This document shows, in pieces, positions 1 through 7,502 of a DNA stretch of 64,000 nucleotides; within the stretch, counting starts at the first letter, position 1, and every line of letters begins with the position of its first letter. The notes under the pieces were generated by a model, which was given only the letters and a program-made list of their open reading frames with translations, was not told where the DNA came from and searched no databases. The position numbers and the translations under genes are program-made. Location of the stretch: contig NZ_LFZW01000001.1 in assembly GCF_001183985.1 (NCBI RefSeq), forward strand, positions 4,493,621-4,557,620, read 5' to 3'. Source of the DNA: Peribacillus loiseleuriae. Its GTDB lineage: Bacteria > Bacillota > Bacilli > Bacillales > DSM-1321.

Positions 1-500
1 CCACAAGCAATTCGATCACCAGAATTCCCCGCTGGCTGACTCATGCCGTCGTCCGCTGATGCATGAATGACGATGGACGTTTTGTCTTTAGTAAGGAGCG
101 TATTTTTTCCATTTTTAAGCGTTGCATTTGGCGCATCCAATTTCACTTTCGTTTTTCCGTCATCTTTGACAATTAAATTAGGCAAATCTCCTGCATGTGC
201 CCCTTTTGGATGAAGTAAACCATGTTCCTTTTTATCTGGGTTAAAATGATCACCAGCTGAAATAAAATCAGGTGCCTTACATGAACCTTTGTTATGGATA
301 TGAATCGCATGTACACCCGGCTCTAGCCCTTTTAAATCAATATCTAGCGTAACACCCTTGGACTTCTCCTGAACAGTAATTTTCCCAAGTGAATCTCCAT
401 TTGCATTTCGCATTTTCACATCAATTTTCTTAGGACTTTCTGTTGCACAACCAGCTAGCAAAAGCACCATGATTATAGCACTCAATCTTGTTTTCAACAT
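1..500 (-). CDS. sodC: Superoxide dismutase [Cu-Zn] lipoprotein, 3' end cut by window edge
   Basis: Cu/Zn superoxide dismutase, which converts superoxide to peroxide outside the membrane. Reading from the ATG at 498-500, the first residues give a lipoprotein signal peptide (LLLAGC lipobox, Cys at about residue 18). The SOD fold follows: the [11 protein letters not shown] metal-binding motif, a [10 protein letters not shown] loop and, close to the window edge, a [10 protein letters not shown] stretch. About 166 codons are visible and the C-terminus lies outside the window. A good RBS (GGGAGGG) sits 4 to 10 bases before the ATG. A 55 bp R1 repeat lies just upstream in the same orientation, so the leader or promoter of sodC is repeat-derived. 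Family assignment is confident; metal loading is inferred. Confidence 0.93.
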   Translation of the reverse strand, partial: MLKTRLSAIIMVLLLAGCATESPKKIDVKMRNANGDSLGKITVQEKSKGVTLDIDLKGLEPGVHAIHIHNKGSCKAPDFISAGDHFNPDKKEHGLLHPKGAHAGDLPNLIVKDDGKTKVKLDAPNATLKNGKNTLLTKDKTSIVIHASADDGMSQPAGNSGDRIAC

Positions 501-520
501 ATTCCCTCCCGACCATTCCG

Positions 521-575
521 TTTATCCCGGTTTAACAGGCTGTAATATCCCCCACTGATGGAAGTTTCACTCTAT
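521..575 (-). repeat. R1 repeat, short form, upstream of sodC
   Basis: A 55 bp copy of repeat family R1, bounded by TTTAT at 521-525 and TCTAT at 571-575. On the minus strand it runs GTGAAACTTCCATCAGTGGG, then a short centre, then GTTAAACCGGGATAAA. It ends about 20 bases before the sodC start codon and points toward the gene. Compare the copies at 8201, 16562, 41506, 45474, 53377 and 59379. Confidence 0.8.
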
Positions 576-792
576 CCCATCTATTTTTTCCTAAAGTGAA
601 AAAGGGTATACTGAAAAAATTGTTTACAAATACATTGAATAATTAATTCCCCTTTTTTTACGACGTTTCAGACTTATGACAGATATATGTTGATTTCAAG
701 TGAGAAACAAGATTTACGCGCCGGATTGAGCCCTTTTCTGATTTATCTTTTCAGACGGACAGTCGTTTTTTATTATTTCAGGCGATTCATCT

Positions 793-833
793 CCTACCCC
801 TTAATTTCGTATGAAATTAAGGGGTGGGTAGTT
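793..833. other. Perfect inverted repeat (hairpin) between sodC and yteA
   Basis: CTACCCCTTAATTTC, a 4 base loop, and its perfect complement form a 15 bp stem. It lies in the gap between the divergently placed sodC promoter and the yteA 3' end. A 70-codon open frame crosses it but has no RBS and looks non-coding. It may be a transcription terminator or a small repeat; I do not recognise it. Confidence 0.6.
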
Positions 834-900
834 CAAAACCGCGCGTTTCTTATTGATGAACATGATAAAATATATGAAGCAATCTACGTAAAGGAATAAA

Positions 901-928
901 GCGTAAAAGCACAATTGCTTTCACGCTT
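901..928 (-). terminator. Rho-independent terminator of yteA
   Basis: GCGTGAAAGC and GCTTTTACGC pair as a 10 bp stem (one G-U) immediately after the yteA stop codon, followed on the minus strand by a T-rich stretch. Confidence 0.75.
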
Positions 929-933
929 ATAAA

Positions 934-1686
934 TCAGTCTTCTTCTACGTAAGGTTCATGTTCATACTGCGGCAAGTCACCGAATGTCGTCATAATCCCT
1001 TCCTCATCTAAAGCATCCTCATATTTTTCGTGTTGCGAGTTCGGATACACCGTAATATTCTTACCGTCCATATCAACACCAACGAAGTTCTCATAATCTT
1101 CCACATAGCCGATATTTTCTTCTGATTCTACATACATATCCTCATAATCATCTGGAGGATAGGCAAAATCTGATGGCGATTCCGAAGTCCCAAAACTAGC
1201 TACGTCCTGCCAAGTATCTTCCGCATCGTAAATCACCGATTCATTCTGGTCATCGTTATCGAATTTCCCAAATGGAGGTGTTAAGACTTCTTCCTCAACA
1301 GGTCGATTATGAGAAGTGTTCTGGGAAGGTGAATGCTCCTTGCAAAATGTTGTCGTCGGAATCGCTTGCAATCGTTCAAGCGGAATCTCCGCTTGACATA
1401 CTTCACATTTCCCATACGTCCCTGCTTCCATCGCTTGTAACGCATGATTGATTTCATCTACATGCTGGCGTGCATGTTCATAAAGCGCTATGTCCTTTTC
1501 TCGCTCATATAATTCTGTACCTTCATCACCTGGATGGTTATCAATACTCGATAATTCTCCTGTTGAGTCATGAGCAAAACTTCTAAGTAGTCCGAAGTTA
1601 CCATTATCACTTACTCTATCTTCTAGCTCCCGTTTGGACTGCTGTAATTGCAGTTTCAATTGGTTTAATTGTTCTTTTGAAGGCAT
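934..1686 (-). CDS. yteA: YteA-type TraR/DksA zinc-finger protein (sporulation-associated)
   Basis: DksA/TraR-like protein of about 250 residues. The N-terminal third is a helical segment (KEQLNQLKLQLQQSKRELEDR). It is followed by a DNxxGDEGTELYEREKDIAL stretch typical of YteA, and then the zinc-finger region CEVCQAEIPLERLQAIPTTTFCKEH. The fourth ligand position appears to be His (CxxC...CxxH) rather than Cys, so zinc binding may differ from the classic C4 type. The long acidic C-terminal tail is family-typical. An ATG at 1684-1686 is chosen because AAGGATGG lies 5 to 6 bases upstream; the longer frame to 1713 lacks a usable RBS. YteA is known as a sporulation-associated member of this family; its exact target is unknown. 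Confidence 0.85.
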   Translation of the reverse strand: MPSKEQLNQLKLQLQQSKRELEDRVSDNGNFGLLRSFAHDSTGELSSIDNHPGDEGTELYEREKDIALYEHARQHVDEINHALQAMEAGTYGKCEVCQAEIPLERLQAIPTTTFCKEHSPSQNTSHNRPVEEEVLTPPFGKFDNDDQNESVIYDAEDTWQDVASFGTSESPSDFAYPPDDYEDMYVESEENIGYVEDYENFVGVDMDGKNITVYPNSQHEKYEDALDEEGIMTTFGDLPQYEHEPYVEED

Positions 1687-2005
1687 ATACTCCATCCTTT
1701 CTTGGTAGACCAAATGGATTTCCTTCTTGTAGTATTTCCTAAGTATTGTGCTTCACTAACGGAAGTTTCTTCCCTTTTTGAATAGATAAAGGCTGATAAA
1801 GTGAGCAAAATATATGCAGGTAGCCAGAAAAAATATAGAAATTATTAGAAAGTTTTCATCTTCCACTTGGCATTAATCTCGTTCTGCCATTACAATGCCT
1901 TACCAACACACCCCAATGAAGTGATATTCGCTACAGAGTATGGCATTAGGGTAGCTAGAAGCCGCAGCTAAATCAGCCGAGAGCAAATCGAAAAAAGAGA
2001 TTCTG

Positions 2006-2197
2006 ATGAAGTATATACATGATTTATCGAGCTTCACGTATCATCAGGCAATGTCTTGTATTTTCCCGGTCGTCATCTTTGGAACACTTGCGCTCTCAAC
2101 CATGCTTCCTACAGTATGCTTGCCACGTTATGATTTTATCCTGCTCGTATGTATTGGAACGCAAATCGTACTTTTAAAATTAATTTTTTTATTGTAA
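2006..2197 (+). pseudogene. DUF817 (YoaT-like) membrane protein, internal fragment
   Basis: A 63-codon open frame whose residues HDLSSFTYHQAMSCIFPVVI and PRYDFILLVCIGTQIVLL resemble an N-terminal to mid part of DUF817 integral membrane proteins (around 270 residues when complete, from memory). The frame ends at TAA right after a hydrophobic segment, and the rest of the family is absent before ywnA starts. No RBS precedes the ATG. This is read as a decayed remnant; an alternative is a chance small membrane peptide. Confidence 0.55.
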
Positions 2198-2285
2198 GCA
2201 TTTTAAAAAATCTTTAAACAAATATTCAATTGAGTATTCGACCCAAAAAATGGGTAAATTATACGCAGAGAAATTACTAGTTAAT

Positions 2286-2314
2286 TTGACAATCAAACCG
2301 AATGTAACTATAAT
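2286..2314 (+). promoter_or_regulatory. Sigma-A promoter of ywnA
   Basis: TTGACA at 2286-2291 and TATAAT at 2309-2314, separated by exactly 17 bases. This is a perfect consensus promoter placed 23 bases before the ywnA start. The -10 box lies inside the dyad at 2303-2321. Confidence 0.88.
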
Positions 2315-2321
2315 GGTTACA
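2303..2321. promoter_or_regulatory. Dyad operator TGTAAC-N7-GTTACA over the ywnA -10 box
   Basis: A 19 base dyad with 6 bp arms, whose spacer carries most of the -10 box. The same arms and spacing recur at 2779-2797 before ywnB. The obvious inference is autoregulation by the Rrf2-type regulator encoded immediately downstream. Confidence 0.7.
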
Positions 2322-2336
2322 TAGGTGGTGAATACG

Positions 2337-2747
2337 ATGATTAACAGTCGCTTTGCTGTTGCCATTCATATTCTTTCCCTTATTGCATCTGGTCCGCGTG
2401 AAAAAGTTACTTCGGAATATATCGCCGGCAGTGTGAACACCAATCCAGTGGTCATTCGTAGAATTACAGGAATGCTAAAAAAAGCAGGGCTTCTTCAATC
2501 ACAAGTTGGAACGCCAGGGGCTGTCTTGACCCGAGATCCAGTAGAGATTTCGCTTTTAGACATTTATCTCGCCGTTCAAGAAAAAGAAGATTTATTTTCG
2601 ATGCATGAAAATCCAAATCCACAATGCCCTGTCGGTAAAAACATCCAATCTGCTTTGGAAGATACGTTTCATACAGCACAGACTGCAATGGAAAAAGAAC
2701 TGGCAAGCAAATCGTTACAAGATATCAGAACGAGGATGGCCCTTTGA
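2337..2747 (+). CDS. ywnA: Rrf2-family transcriptional regulator YwnA
   Basis: A 136 residue winged-helix regulator of the Rrf2 family. The N-terminal helix (MINSRFAVAIHILSLIA) and the HTH segment (SEYIAGSVNTNPVVIRRITG) match YwnA-type members. There is a single Cys in the C-terminal part (NPQCPVG) and none of the three-Cys cluster used by IscR/NsrR to hold an Fe-S cluster, so it is probably a redox- or ligand-sensing member. An ATG at 2337 is chosen over the upstream GTG because GGTGGTG ends 6 bases before it. It precedes ywnB as in B. subtilis. A perfect promoter and a dyad operator lie upstream. Confidence 0.9.
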   Translation: MINSRFAVAIHILSLIASGPREKVTSEYIAGSVNTNPVVIRRITGMLKKAGLLQSQVGTPGAVLTRDPVEISLLDIYLAVQEKEDLFSMHENPNPQCPVGKNIQSALEDTFHTAQTAMEKELASKSLQDIRTRMAL

Positions 2748-2778
2748 TTTAGAGTCAACCTCTTTTTCACCACCAAGT

Positions 2779-2797
2779 TGTAACAAAACTAGTTACA
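2779..2797. promoter_or_regulatory. Second TGTAAC-N7-GTTACA dyad before ywnB
   Basis: Arms, spacing and length are identical to the dyad over the ywnA promoter, 30 bases upstream of the ywnB start and after the ywnA stop. Two copies of one dyad flanking a regulator gene point to a common binding protein, presumably YwnA. Confidence 0.68.
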
Positions 2798-2827
2798 AAT
2801 AGACAATTACTAGGAGGAATCATAATT

Positions 2828-3466
2828 ATGAAAATAGGAATAATTGGAGCAACGGGAAAAGCAGGAAGCCGTATCGCAAAGGAAGCTTTAGAGCGGAATC
2901 ATGAAGTAACAGCCATCGTTCGCGACGCTGCAAAACTTCAAGTAGAGGGAGTAGCTATTTTAGAAAAAAATGTTTTCGATTTAACAACTGATGATGTGAA
3001 AGGTTTTGACGTTGTAGTCAATGCTTTTGGTGCACCATTTGGAGAAGAGCATTTACATGTTGATGCCGGAAACGTTCTAATTGAAGTTTTAAAAGGAGCA
3101 CCAAATACAAAATTGTTCGTAGTCGGTGGAGCAGGTAGCCTGTTTGTTGATCCAGATAAAAAAGTTCGTGTCATTGATACGCCTGACTTCCCAGATATGT
3201 TTAAGCCTACTGCTTCGAATCAAGGGAAGAATCTCGAAATCCTGCAAGGTACGGATTCTATTACTTGGACATTCCTCAGTCCTTCCGCATTATTTGCAGT
3301 TGGTAAAAGAACAGGAACATATCAAGCCGGCAAAGATCACCTTCTCGTAAACTCAAAAGGAAATAGCTATGTAAGCTACGAAGACTACGCTGTAGCTGTG
3401 CTTGATGAACTTGAAAATCCTAAACATGTAAACGAACGCTTCACTGTCGTTTCTGAAGAAGCATAA
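2828..3466 (+). CDS. ywnB: NAD(P)-binding oxidoreductase YwnB (atypical SDR)
   Basis: A 212 residue protein with an N-terminal Rossmann motif MKIGIIGATGKAGSRIAKEA (GATGKAG nucleotide-binding loop) and the NmrA/SDR-atypical layout: VFDLTTDDVKGFDVVVNAFG in the middle and TWTFLSPSALF towards the C-terminus. It belongs to the NAD(P)H-binding family that includes B. subtilis YwnB. Substrate is unknown. TAGGAGG lies 8 bases before the ATG. It follows ywnA by 80 bases with the second dyad in between, so it is probably the regulated target of YwnA. Confidence 0.9.
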   Translation: MKIGIIGATGKAGSRIAKEALERNHEVTAIVRDAAKLQVEGVAILEKNVFDLTTDDVKGFDVVVNAFGAPFGEEHLHVDAGNVLIEVLKGAPNTKLFVVGGAGSLFVDPDKKVRVIDTPDFPDMFKPTASNQGKNLEILQGTDSITWTFLSPSALFAVGKRTGTYQAGKDHLLVNSKGNSYVSYEDYAVAVLDELENPKHVNERFTVVSEEA

Positions 3467-3471
3467 GTAAA

Positions 3472-3541
3472 AAAGGATGTCCTATAAAAAAGAGTCAGAT
3501 CTCTTAACTACTGAGGTCAGGCCCTTTTTAGGAGATCCTTT
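3472..3541. repeat. R2 palindromic repeat, short copy at the ywnB 3' end
   Basis: The ends AAAGGATGTCCT and AGGAGATCCTTT are near-perfect inverted repeats, and inside them lie the R2 inner motifs (GTCAGATCTC and GAGGTCAGGCCC). At 70 bp it is shorter than the other R2 copies (110-125 bp). It lies between the converging ywnB and the gene at 3558, so it may terminate both. Confidence 0.75.
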
Positions 3542-3557
3542 GATTATTTATCCCTCT

Positions 3558-3782
3558 TTAATGCATCGAGTTTTTCTTTAAATGTTGATTCCTACGCGTT
3601 ACTTCTTCTTCTAATTCCTTCGTTTTTAGCGCTTCTTTTTGTGACTTTTTGATAATCCACCTCATCGTAAAAGCACAAGCAATCATGAATATGGTGAACG
3701 AAATGACAGCAGGAAAGTATTCTGACTTGTCTTCTGGAAAATAGAGAAATAAGCCTAGTACTGTAGATAAAAGAACGTTCAT
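3558..3782 (-). CDS. Small membrane protein, unknown
   Basis: A 74 residue protein. The N-terminus is hydrophobic (MNVLLSTVLGLFLYF), a second membrane segment follows (YFPAVISFTIFMIACAFTM), then a basic, charged helical tail (KKSQKEALKTKELEEEVTRR) that could form a short coiled coil in the cytoplasm. AGAAAGGATG lies 6 bases before the ATG. I do not recognise the family. It stands alone, flanked by the R2 copy and the AAA ATPase gene on the same strand. Confidence 0.6.
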   Translation of the reverse strand: MNVLLSTVLGLFLYFPEDKSEYFPAVISFTIFMIACAFTMRWIIKKSQKEALKTKELEEEVTRRNQHLKKNSMH

Positions 3783-3980
3783 CGGTTACATCCTTTCTAA
3801 AATACCAATTCTTGTATCTTAATTATAACAACTACCTTTCCATTTCGCGACTTAAATTGAATCGATTTGTAAGAAGGCTTCAGTTAGAACTTTAAATCGC
3901 ATATTATGCGTCAAATCGAGAAATTACGTGTCGGATTTGTAAAATATACGTCAATCCAATATGTAACAAAAATCTCCGCA

Positions 3981-4727
3981 CTATTTTAACAAATGATAAA
4001 GCAAGCGGTCTTTATCTTCAAAAAACTGCTTCATGATCACATAATGATCGGTGTCTTCAAGCTTTGTTTCTCTCAGTCCTTCTTCTGTCATTTCGATAAT
4101 CTTTGCTTGGGGGTAGGCCATGATGATGGGTGAATGGGTGGCAATAATAAACTGTGAATCCAATTGAACGAGCTCCTGCATTCTTGATAGTAGAGATAGC
4201 TGCCGGAGCGGAGATAAGGCAGCTTCAGGCTCATCTAGTATATAGATTCCTTGTCCGCTAAATCGATTCGTAAATGCAGCGAAAAATGATTCCCCATGGG
4301 ATTGTTCATGAAGTGACTTCCCGCCAAAAGAGTCGATAATTCTCGATCCGAAGCCACCTATATCCAATTCTTCAATCGTAGATGCGACATTATAGAACGT
4401 TTCAGCACGAAGAAAAAATCCGTCTTTCGGCTTTCTCGTCCCTTTCACCAGCCTTACATATTCGTACAATTTAGAATGAGACTCTTTCGTAGAAAAATTG
4501 AAATTATTCGTGCCACCTTCTGCATTAAAACCAAAAGCAACAGCAATCGCCTCCAATAAAGTTGACTTCCCCATTCCATTTTCCCCGACGAAAAATGTGA
4601 CATTCGGATGAAGCTCAACATCAGTTAACGGACGAACAGCTGGTAAACAGAACGGATAAATATCAAATGAAGGAACGGCATCTCTTTTCAACTCAACTCT
4701 TCGAATATAACTTTCTAGAGGAAACAT
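3981..4727 (-). CDS. Orphan ABC-type/AAA ATPase (SMC-RecF-like head domain)
   Basis: A 248 residue soluble ATPase. Visible motifs in order are Walker A GENGMGKST (about residues 50-58), an ABC-like signature QSHGESFFAAF, Walker B IYILDEPEAALS, and the H-loop ATHSPIIM. There is no membrane partner and no coiled-coil arm, so it resembles stand-alone predicted ATPases of the AAA_21/AAA_23 type, not a transporter subunit. The cellular role of these proteins is unknown; relatives occur alone or in defence islands, but nothing here suggests a defence context. Flanking genes are unrelated. Confidence 0.85.
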   Translation of the reverse strand: MFPLESYIRRVELKRDAVPSFDIYPFCLPAVRPLTDVELHPNVTFFVGENGMGKSTLLEAIAVAFGFNAEGGTNNFNFSTKESHSKLYEYVRLVKGTRKPKDGFFLRAETFYNVASTIEELDIGGFGSRIIDSFGGKSLHEQSHGESFFAAFTNRFSGQGIYILDEPEAALSPLRQLSLLSRMQELVQLDSQFIIATHSPIIMAYPQAKIIEMTEEGLRETKLEDTDHYVIMKQFFEDKDRLLYHLLK

Positions 4728-4799
4728 GACTATGCTCCTTTTCTATTTTTAAAAAAATTTATTTGAGGTTTTTTCATGAGGCTCTAAAAGGTGGTTATC

Positions 4800-4833
4800 A
4801 AAAAAGAAACGAGAGACAAATGCCTCCCGCTTC
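4800..4833 (-). terminator. Terminator of ppiB
   Basis: On the minus strand GAAGCGGGAG pairs with CTCTCGTTTC (10 bp including G-U pairs, 8 base loop), followed by a T6 run, 9 bases after the ppiB stop. Confidence 0.75.
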
Positions 4834-4841
4834 CATAAGAT

Positions 4842-5432
4842 TTACACTAATTTAATCGATTGAATGACGATGTCTTCAGCTGGCTTGTCACCGTATGTCG
4901 TTTTTGCATTAGCAATGGCATCGACTACATCCATGCCTTCAACAACTTGTCCAAAAACAGAATGCTTTTGGTCAAGCCATGGAGTACCACCAGTCGCCAT
5001 GTATGCTTCGATGATTTCTTCCGGGTAGCCCGCTTGTTTCATTTGCTCGCCCATTCTGCTGTCAACATGTTGTGCTTGAACGATGAAGAATTGACTTCCG
5101 TTTGTTCCTGGTCCAGCATTTGCCATTGATAGTGCACCGCGAAGATTGAATAGTTGCATAGAAAATTCATCTTCAAATGGCGCACCCCAGATGCTTTCTC
5201 CACCCATACCAGTTCCTTGTGGGTCTCCGCCTTGGATCATGAAATCTTTAATGACACGGTGGAAAGCAATTCCGTCATAATAACCGTTCTCAGCATGTGT
5301 TAAGAAGTTCTCAACTGTTTTTGGTGCTAATTCAGGGAAAAATTTAATTTTAATATTTCCTTGGTTTGTTTCCATAATGACTGCTTTTTCATTTTCTAAT
5401 ACTTCTGATGTTAATTGTGGATAGTTCGTCAT
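4842..5432 (-). CDS. ppiB: Peptidyl-prolyl cis-trans isomerase, cyclophilin type
   Basis: A cyclophilin of 196 residues that speeds proline isomerisation during protein folding in the cytoplasm. Active-site segments are easy to see: [20 protein letters not shown] (the catalytic Arg and the Gln/Gly floor), then [20 protein letters not shown] with the FFIV that follows, and the [15 protein letters not shown]-terminal strand. An insertion around [20 protein letters not shown] is usual in the larger Bacillus cyclophilins. GAAGGGA lies 7 bases before the ATG. It is monocistronic, with its own terminator, and no signal peptide is present. Confidence 0.95.
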   Translation of the reverse strand: MTNYPQLTSEVLENEKAVIMETNQGNIKIKFFPELAPKTVENFLTHAENGYYDGIAFHRVIKDFMIQGGDPQGTGMGGESIWGAPFEDEFSMQLFNLRGALSMANAGPGTNGSQFFIVQAQHVDSRMGEQMKQAGYPEEIIEAYMATGGTPWLDQKHSVFGQVVEGMDVVDAIANAKTTYGDKPAEDIVIQSIKLV

Positions 5433-5680
5433 CTAAAATCCCTTCTTTCCTATAAAAAATCCGCCCATAATCATGAATCTACTATTATGTGCCTTCAATT
5501 GTACACTTTACACGAATCCATTAGTAAAGTGCAAGCGACTTGCCGCTATCGACGTATTCCAACTCAATTTGTCGTTTTTTATACTATTTGAAAGGATTCA
5601 ATCTTCCGCTTGTCCAACTATTTGATTATCATAATCGTTACATACCTAAATTCGTAAATAAGAACTTCCTTCCTCGTTAT

Positions 5681-5709
5681 TTGAAAGCCTTCTCTGAATT
5701 TTGTATGAT
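5681..5709 (+). promoter_or_regulatory. Probable sigma-A promoter of kapB
   Basis: TTGAAA at 5681-5686 and TATGAT at 5704-5709 with a 17 base spacer, 34 bases before the kapB ATG. Confidence 0.65.
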
Positions 5710-5742
5710 AAAGAGAGAATGAGTAGGGAAAGGGGAATTGAA

Positions 5743-6129
5743 ATGAGCGAAGAGCAATTTGCAGTTGGGGACAAAGTGTCTGCGATTTATCGCACAGGGA
5801 AATATATTGGAGAAATTACTGAAGAGAGGCCAAATGCGTATCTTGTCCGTGTTCTTGCTTGCGCCAAGCACCCTATGCAAGGTGATTTACATCATCCAAA
5901 ACAAGTGGATGTCGCCTTGTTTCATCAGCGCCGAGCACTCGCTTTCCGTGAACAGATGAATGTGCCTAAGAATATGGTCAGAGCGTACACGAGTGAAATT
6001 CCCGATTATAAAGAATCGCTACAACAATCAGTTGAATCGATGAAACAGAAGCTGTCTGAGACCCAAGGAGATTGGAATCAAAGAAGTCTGCAAAATATTG
6101 AGGAACTGGAGAAAGACTATTTTAAATAA
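5743..6129 (+). CDS. kapB: Kinase-associated protein KapB
   Basis: A 128 residue protein matching the KapB family: an SH3-like N-terminal barrel (FAVGDKVSAIYRTGKYIGEI), the conserved HPMQGDLHHPKQVDVALFHQ segment, and a helical C-terminal half (SVESMKQKLSETQGDWNQRS). In B. subtilis KapB supports expression of the KinB sporulation phosphorelay branch. The family name says lipoprotein, but this sequence has no signal peptide or lipobox Cys, so it should be cytosolic here. The ATG at 5743 is chosen for its GGAAAGGGGAA RBS; the upstream in-frame ATG has none. It converges on kapD, as in other bacilli. Confidence 0.92.
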   Translation: MSEEQFAVGDKVSAIYRTGKYIGEITEERPNAYLVRVLACAKHPMQGDLHHPKQVDVALFHQRRALAFREQMNVPKNMVRAYTSEIPDYKESLQQSVESMKQKLSETQGDWNQRSLQNIEELEKDYFK

Positions 6130-6135
6130 ATTCCT

Positions 6136-6170
6136 AAAAGCCAAATCAATTCTCATGATTTGGCTTTTAT
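6136..6170. terminator. Bidirectional terminator between kapB and kapD
   Basis: AAAAGCCAAATCA and TGATTTGGCTTTT form a perfect 13 bp stem with a 7 base loop, giving a T-run on both strands. It serves both converging genes. Confidence 0.88.
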
Positions 6171-6793
6171 AATACAAGTTTATTTAAAACTTTAGACCAA
6201 TCAATCCGATCCCCAATCGTTGTAGGCTGGTGATTCTTCATATAGCTTTTATCTTTTTCTACTAATTTAAAAATATTATACGTTGTCATCGCATCATCAA
6301 GTGCACGGTGGTGCCTTCCTGTTCCTTCTTTTCCATATGCCTGTACCGCTTTCCACAAACCCGTTTGATTTTGATCACCAAAAAAGCGTTTGTACTCCAT
6401 TGATAAGTCAATTTGTTCCCCGGTAAAAGGAAACTCCACTCCCGCTCTTTGACAATTGTTACGTAACACCTTCATATCCATATTTCCCCATGTGACAATT
6501 TTTGTTGGACATTTCTGATCATAGCTTTTTAATAACGCAACAAGATCAACAAAACTAATACCTTGATTCACCTGGACTTGCGAAATATGAAGAAATCTTT
6601 TACAGCGTTCTGTTAACTGCGAAAACTTATCCGGAACAACAAACGAAGAAAATTGATCACCCAATCCATCATCTATTACGGAAACAAAGCCAACCTCAAT
6701 AATTTCCGGATAAAAACCAGCAGGCTTCCCCTTCCCCTCTGGCATAGTAAACTCAAAATCAATGAATAAGTATTGTTGCATGTTCTGTTCCAT
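6167..6793 (-). CDS. kapD: 3'-5' exonuclease-like KapD
   Basis: DEDDh-type exonuclease fold of 208 residues. Exo I is FIDFEFTM (D-x-E), Exo II lies in IVTWGNMDMKVLRNN, and Exo III is GRHHRALDDAMTTYNIF with the catalytic His and Asp. KapD in B. subtilis is described as an inhibitor of the KinA branch of sporulation initiation; the nuclease substrate is unknown. The ATG at 6793 is preferred (GGGGG 9 bases upstream); the ATG at 6802 abuts the RBS. Its pairing with kapB is conserved synteny. Confidence 0.92.
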   Translation of the reverse strand: MEQNMQQYLFIDFEFTMPEGKGKPAGFYPEIIEVGFVSVIDDGLGDQFSSFVVPDKFSQLTERCKRFLHISQVQVNQGISFVDLVALLKSYDQKCPTKIVTWGNMDMKVLRNNCQRAGVEFPFTGEQIDLSMEYKRFFGDQNQTGLWKAVQAYGKEGTGRHHRALDDAMTTYNIFKLVEKDKSYMKNHQPTTIGDRIDWSKVLNKLVL

Positions 6794-6934
6794 GTTTTCC
6801 ATCCCCCTTTTCTAAAAACTTATTGTAATATTATAACGGAATATTATAAAAAATTAAGATTTTTTCTTTCAATTAATAATGTTCTACACCTCTATGAACA
6901 ATTCCTCTTCCTATTTTGTTAGATCATACTTCAC

Positions 6935-7023
6935 TGCTTGTTCATCCATCCTCCACCCATTTTTTCTTGTTTCTCTCACAAAGATCGTGATGGCGATATT
7001 ACACTCTGTTAAACCGAGATAAA
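6935..7023 (+). repeat. R1 repeat, 3' part of a long form
   Basis: The segment from CCTCCACCCATTTTTTCTTG to GTTAAACCGAGATAAA closely matches the second half of the R1 copies at 16562 and 59379. It ends in ATAAA at 7019-7023. The 5' half (GTGAAACTTCC...) is not recognisable, so this is a decayed or partial copy. The 5' limit is approximate. Confidence 0.65.
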
Positions 7024-7295
7024 GTAGCAATATATTCTATACGAAAATATATTAGTTAGAGAACCGTTCTATGCCCAAGTTTCTAGCTACATCTTAACGA
7101 TTGTACTACTTCCCACTTTCCCCCTGTTTGTGGTCCTTTCTTATTTGATCGAAAGGCAAAGCATTTACTGCCATCCGAAACTGTCATTGGGATGGTCCGT
7201 GATGTAATAATGCAGAATTGCTCTTTAGGCAAGACTTCAAAATCAGTTGAAGAATACTAAAAGCAGATAGTGCTACAGTTGTTATACAGCATCAT

Positions 7296-7443
7296 ACGCA
7301 TCAGCTTGTCTCGTTGATTGGGGGAAAGAAAGAATTAAAAAAAAAATTCTTTCTTTCCCCCAATCAACACTAGCGTCAGCCAAGGTTGACCATAAAGCCA
7401 ATACTCGTCTATTCGCCTGAACTTGTGGAGACAGCTGATGCGT
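7296..7443. repeat. Nested palindrome of 148 bp
   Basis: The outer arms ACGCATCAGCT(t)GTCTC at 7296-7312 and GAGACAGCTGATGCGT at 7428-7443 are inverted repeats differing by one inserted base. Directly inside the left arm lies a perfect 24 bp inverted repeat (7313-7336 with 7345-7368) with an 8 A loop. The remaining ~60 bases (7369-7427) show no coding potential I can support. It resembles a mobile-element remnant or a recombination-generated palindrome. It has no match to R1-R4. Confidence 0.7.
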
Positions 7444-7453
7444 TAAAAAGCTA

Positions 7454-7482
7454 GAAGGAGCGCAGTTTGCGCTCCTTCTTTT
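7454..7482. terminator. Terminator downstream of the hotdog thioesterase gene
   Basis: GAAGGAGCGCA and TGCGCTCCTTC make a perfect 11 bp stem with a 3 base loop. A T-run (TCTTTT) follows on the plus strand and a weaker T-rich tail on the minus strand. Confidence 0.75.
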
Positions 7483-7502
7483 AGTTAAAATCATATAAAG
7501 TT

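Noticed and set aside
687-899. 70 codon plus-strand frame between sodC and yteA
   Set aside because: No RBS, spans a perfect 15 bp palindrome, and the product has no recognisable features.
1714-2005. Regulatory RNA in the gap upstream of yteA
   Set aside because: No stem or conserved block could be supported by eye.
3981-4727. Defence-island ATPase (for example an abortive infection OLD- or Gabija-like gene)
   Set aside because: No toprim, nuclease, helicase or reverse transcriptase partner beside it; neighbours are housekeeping genes.
7140-7260. Possible gene fragment on the plus strand (open stretch ending GKTSKSVEEY and stop)
   Set aside because: Only about 28 codons, no start, no family recognised.
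7282-7494. 70 codon minus-strand frame
   Set aside because: Lies across the nested palindrome and the terminator of the thioesterase gene; composition is that of a chance frame.
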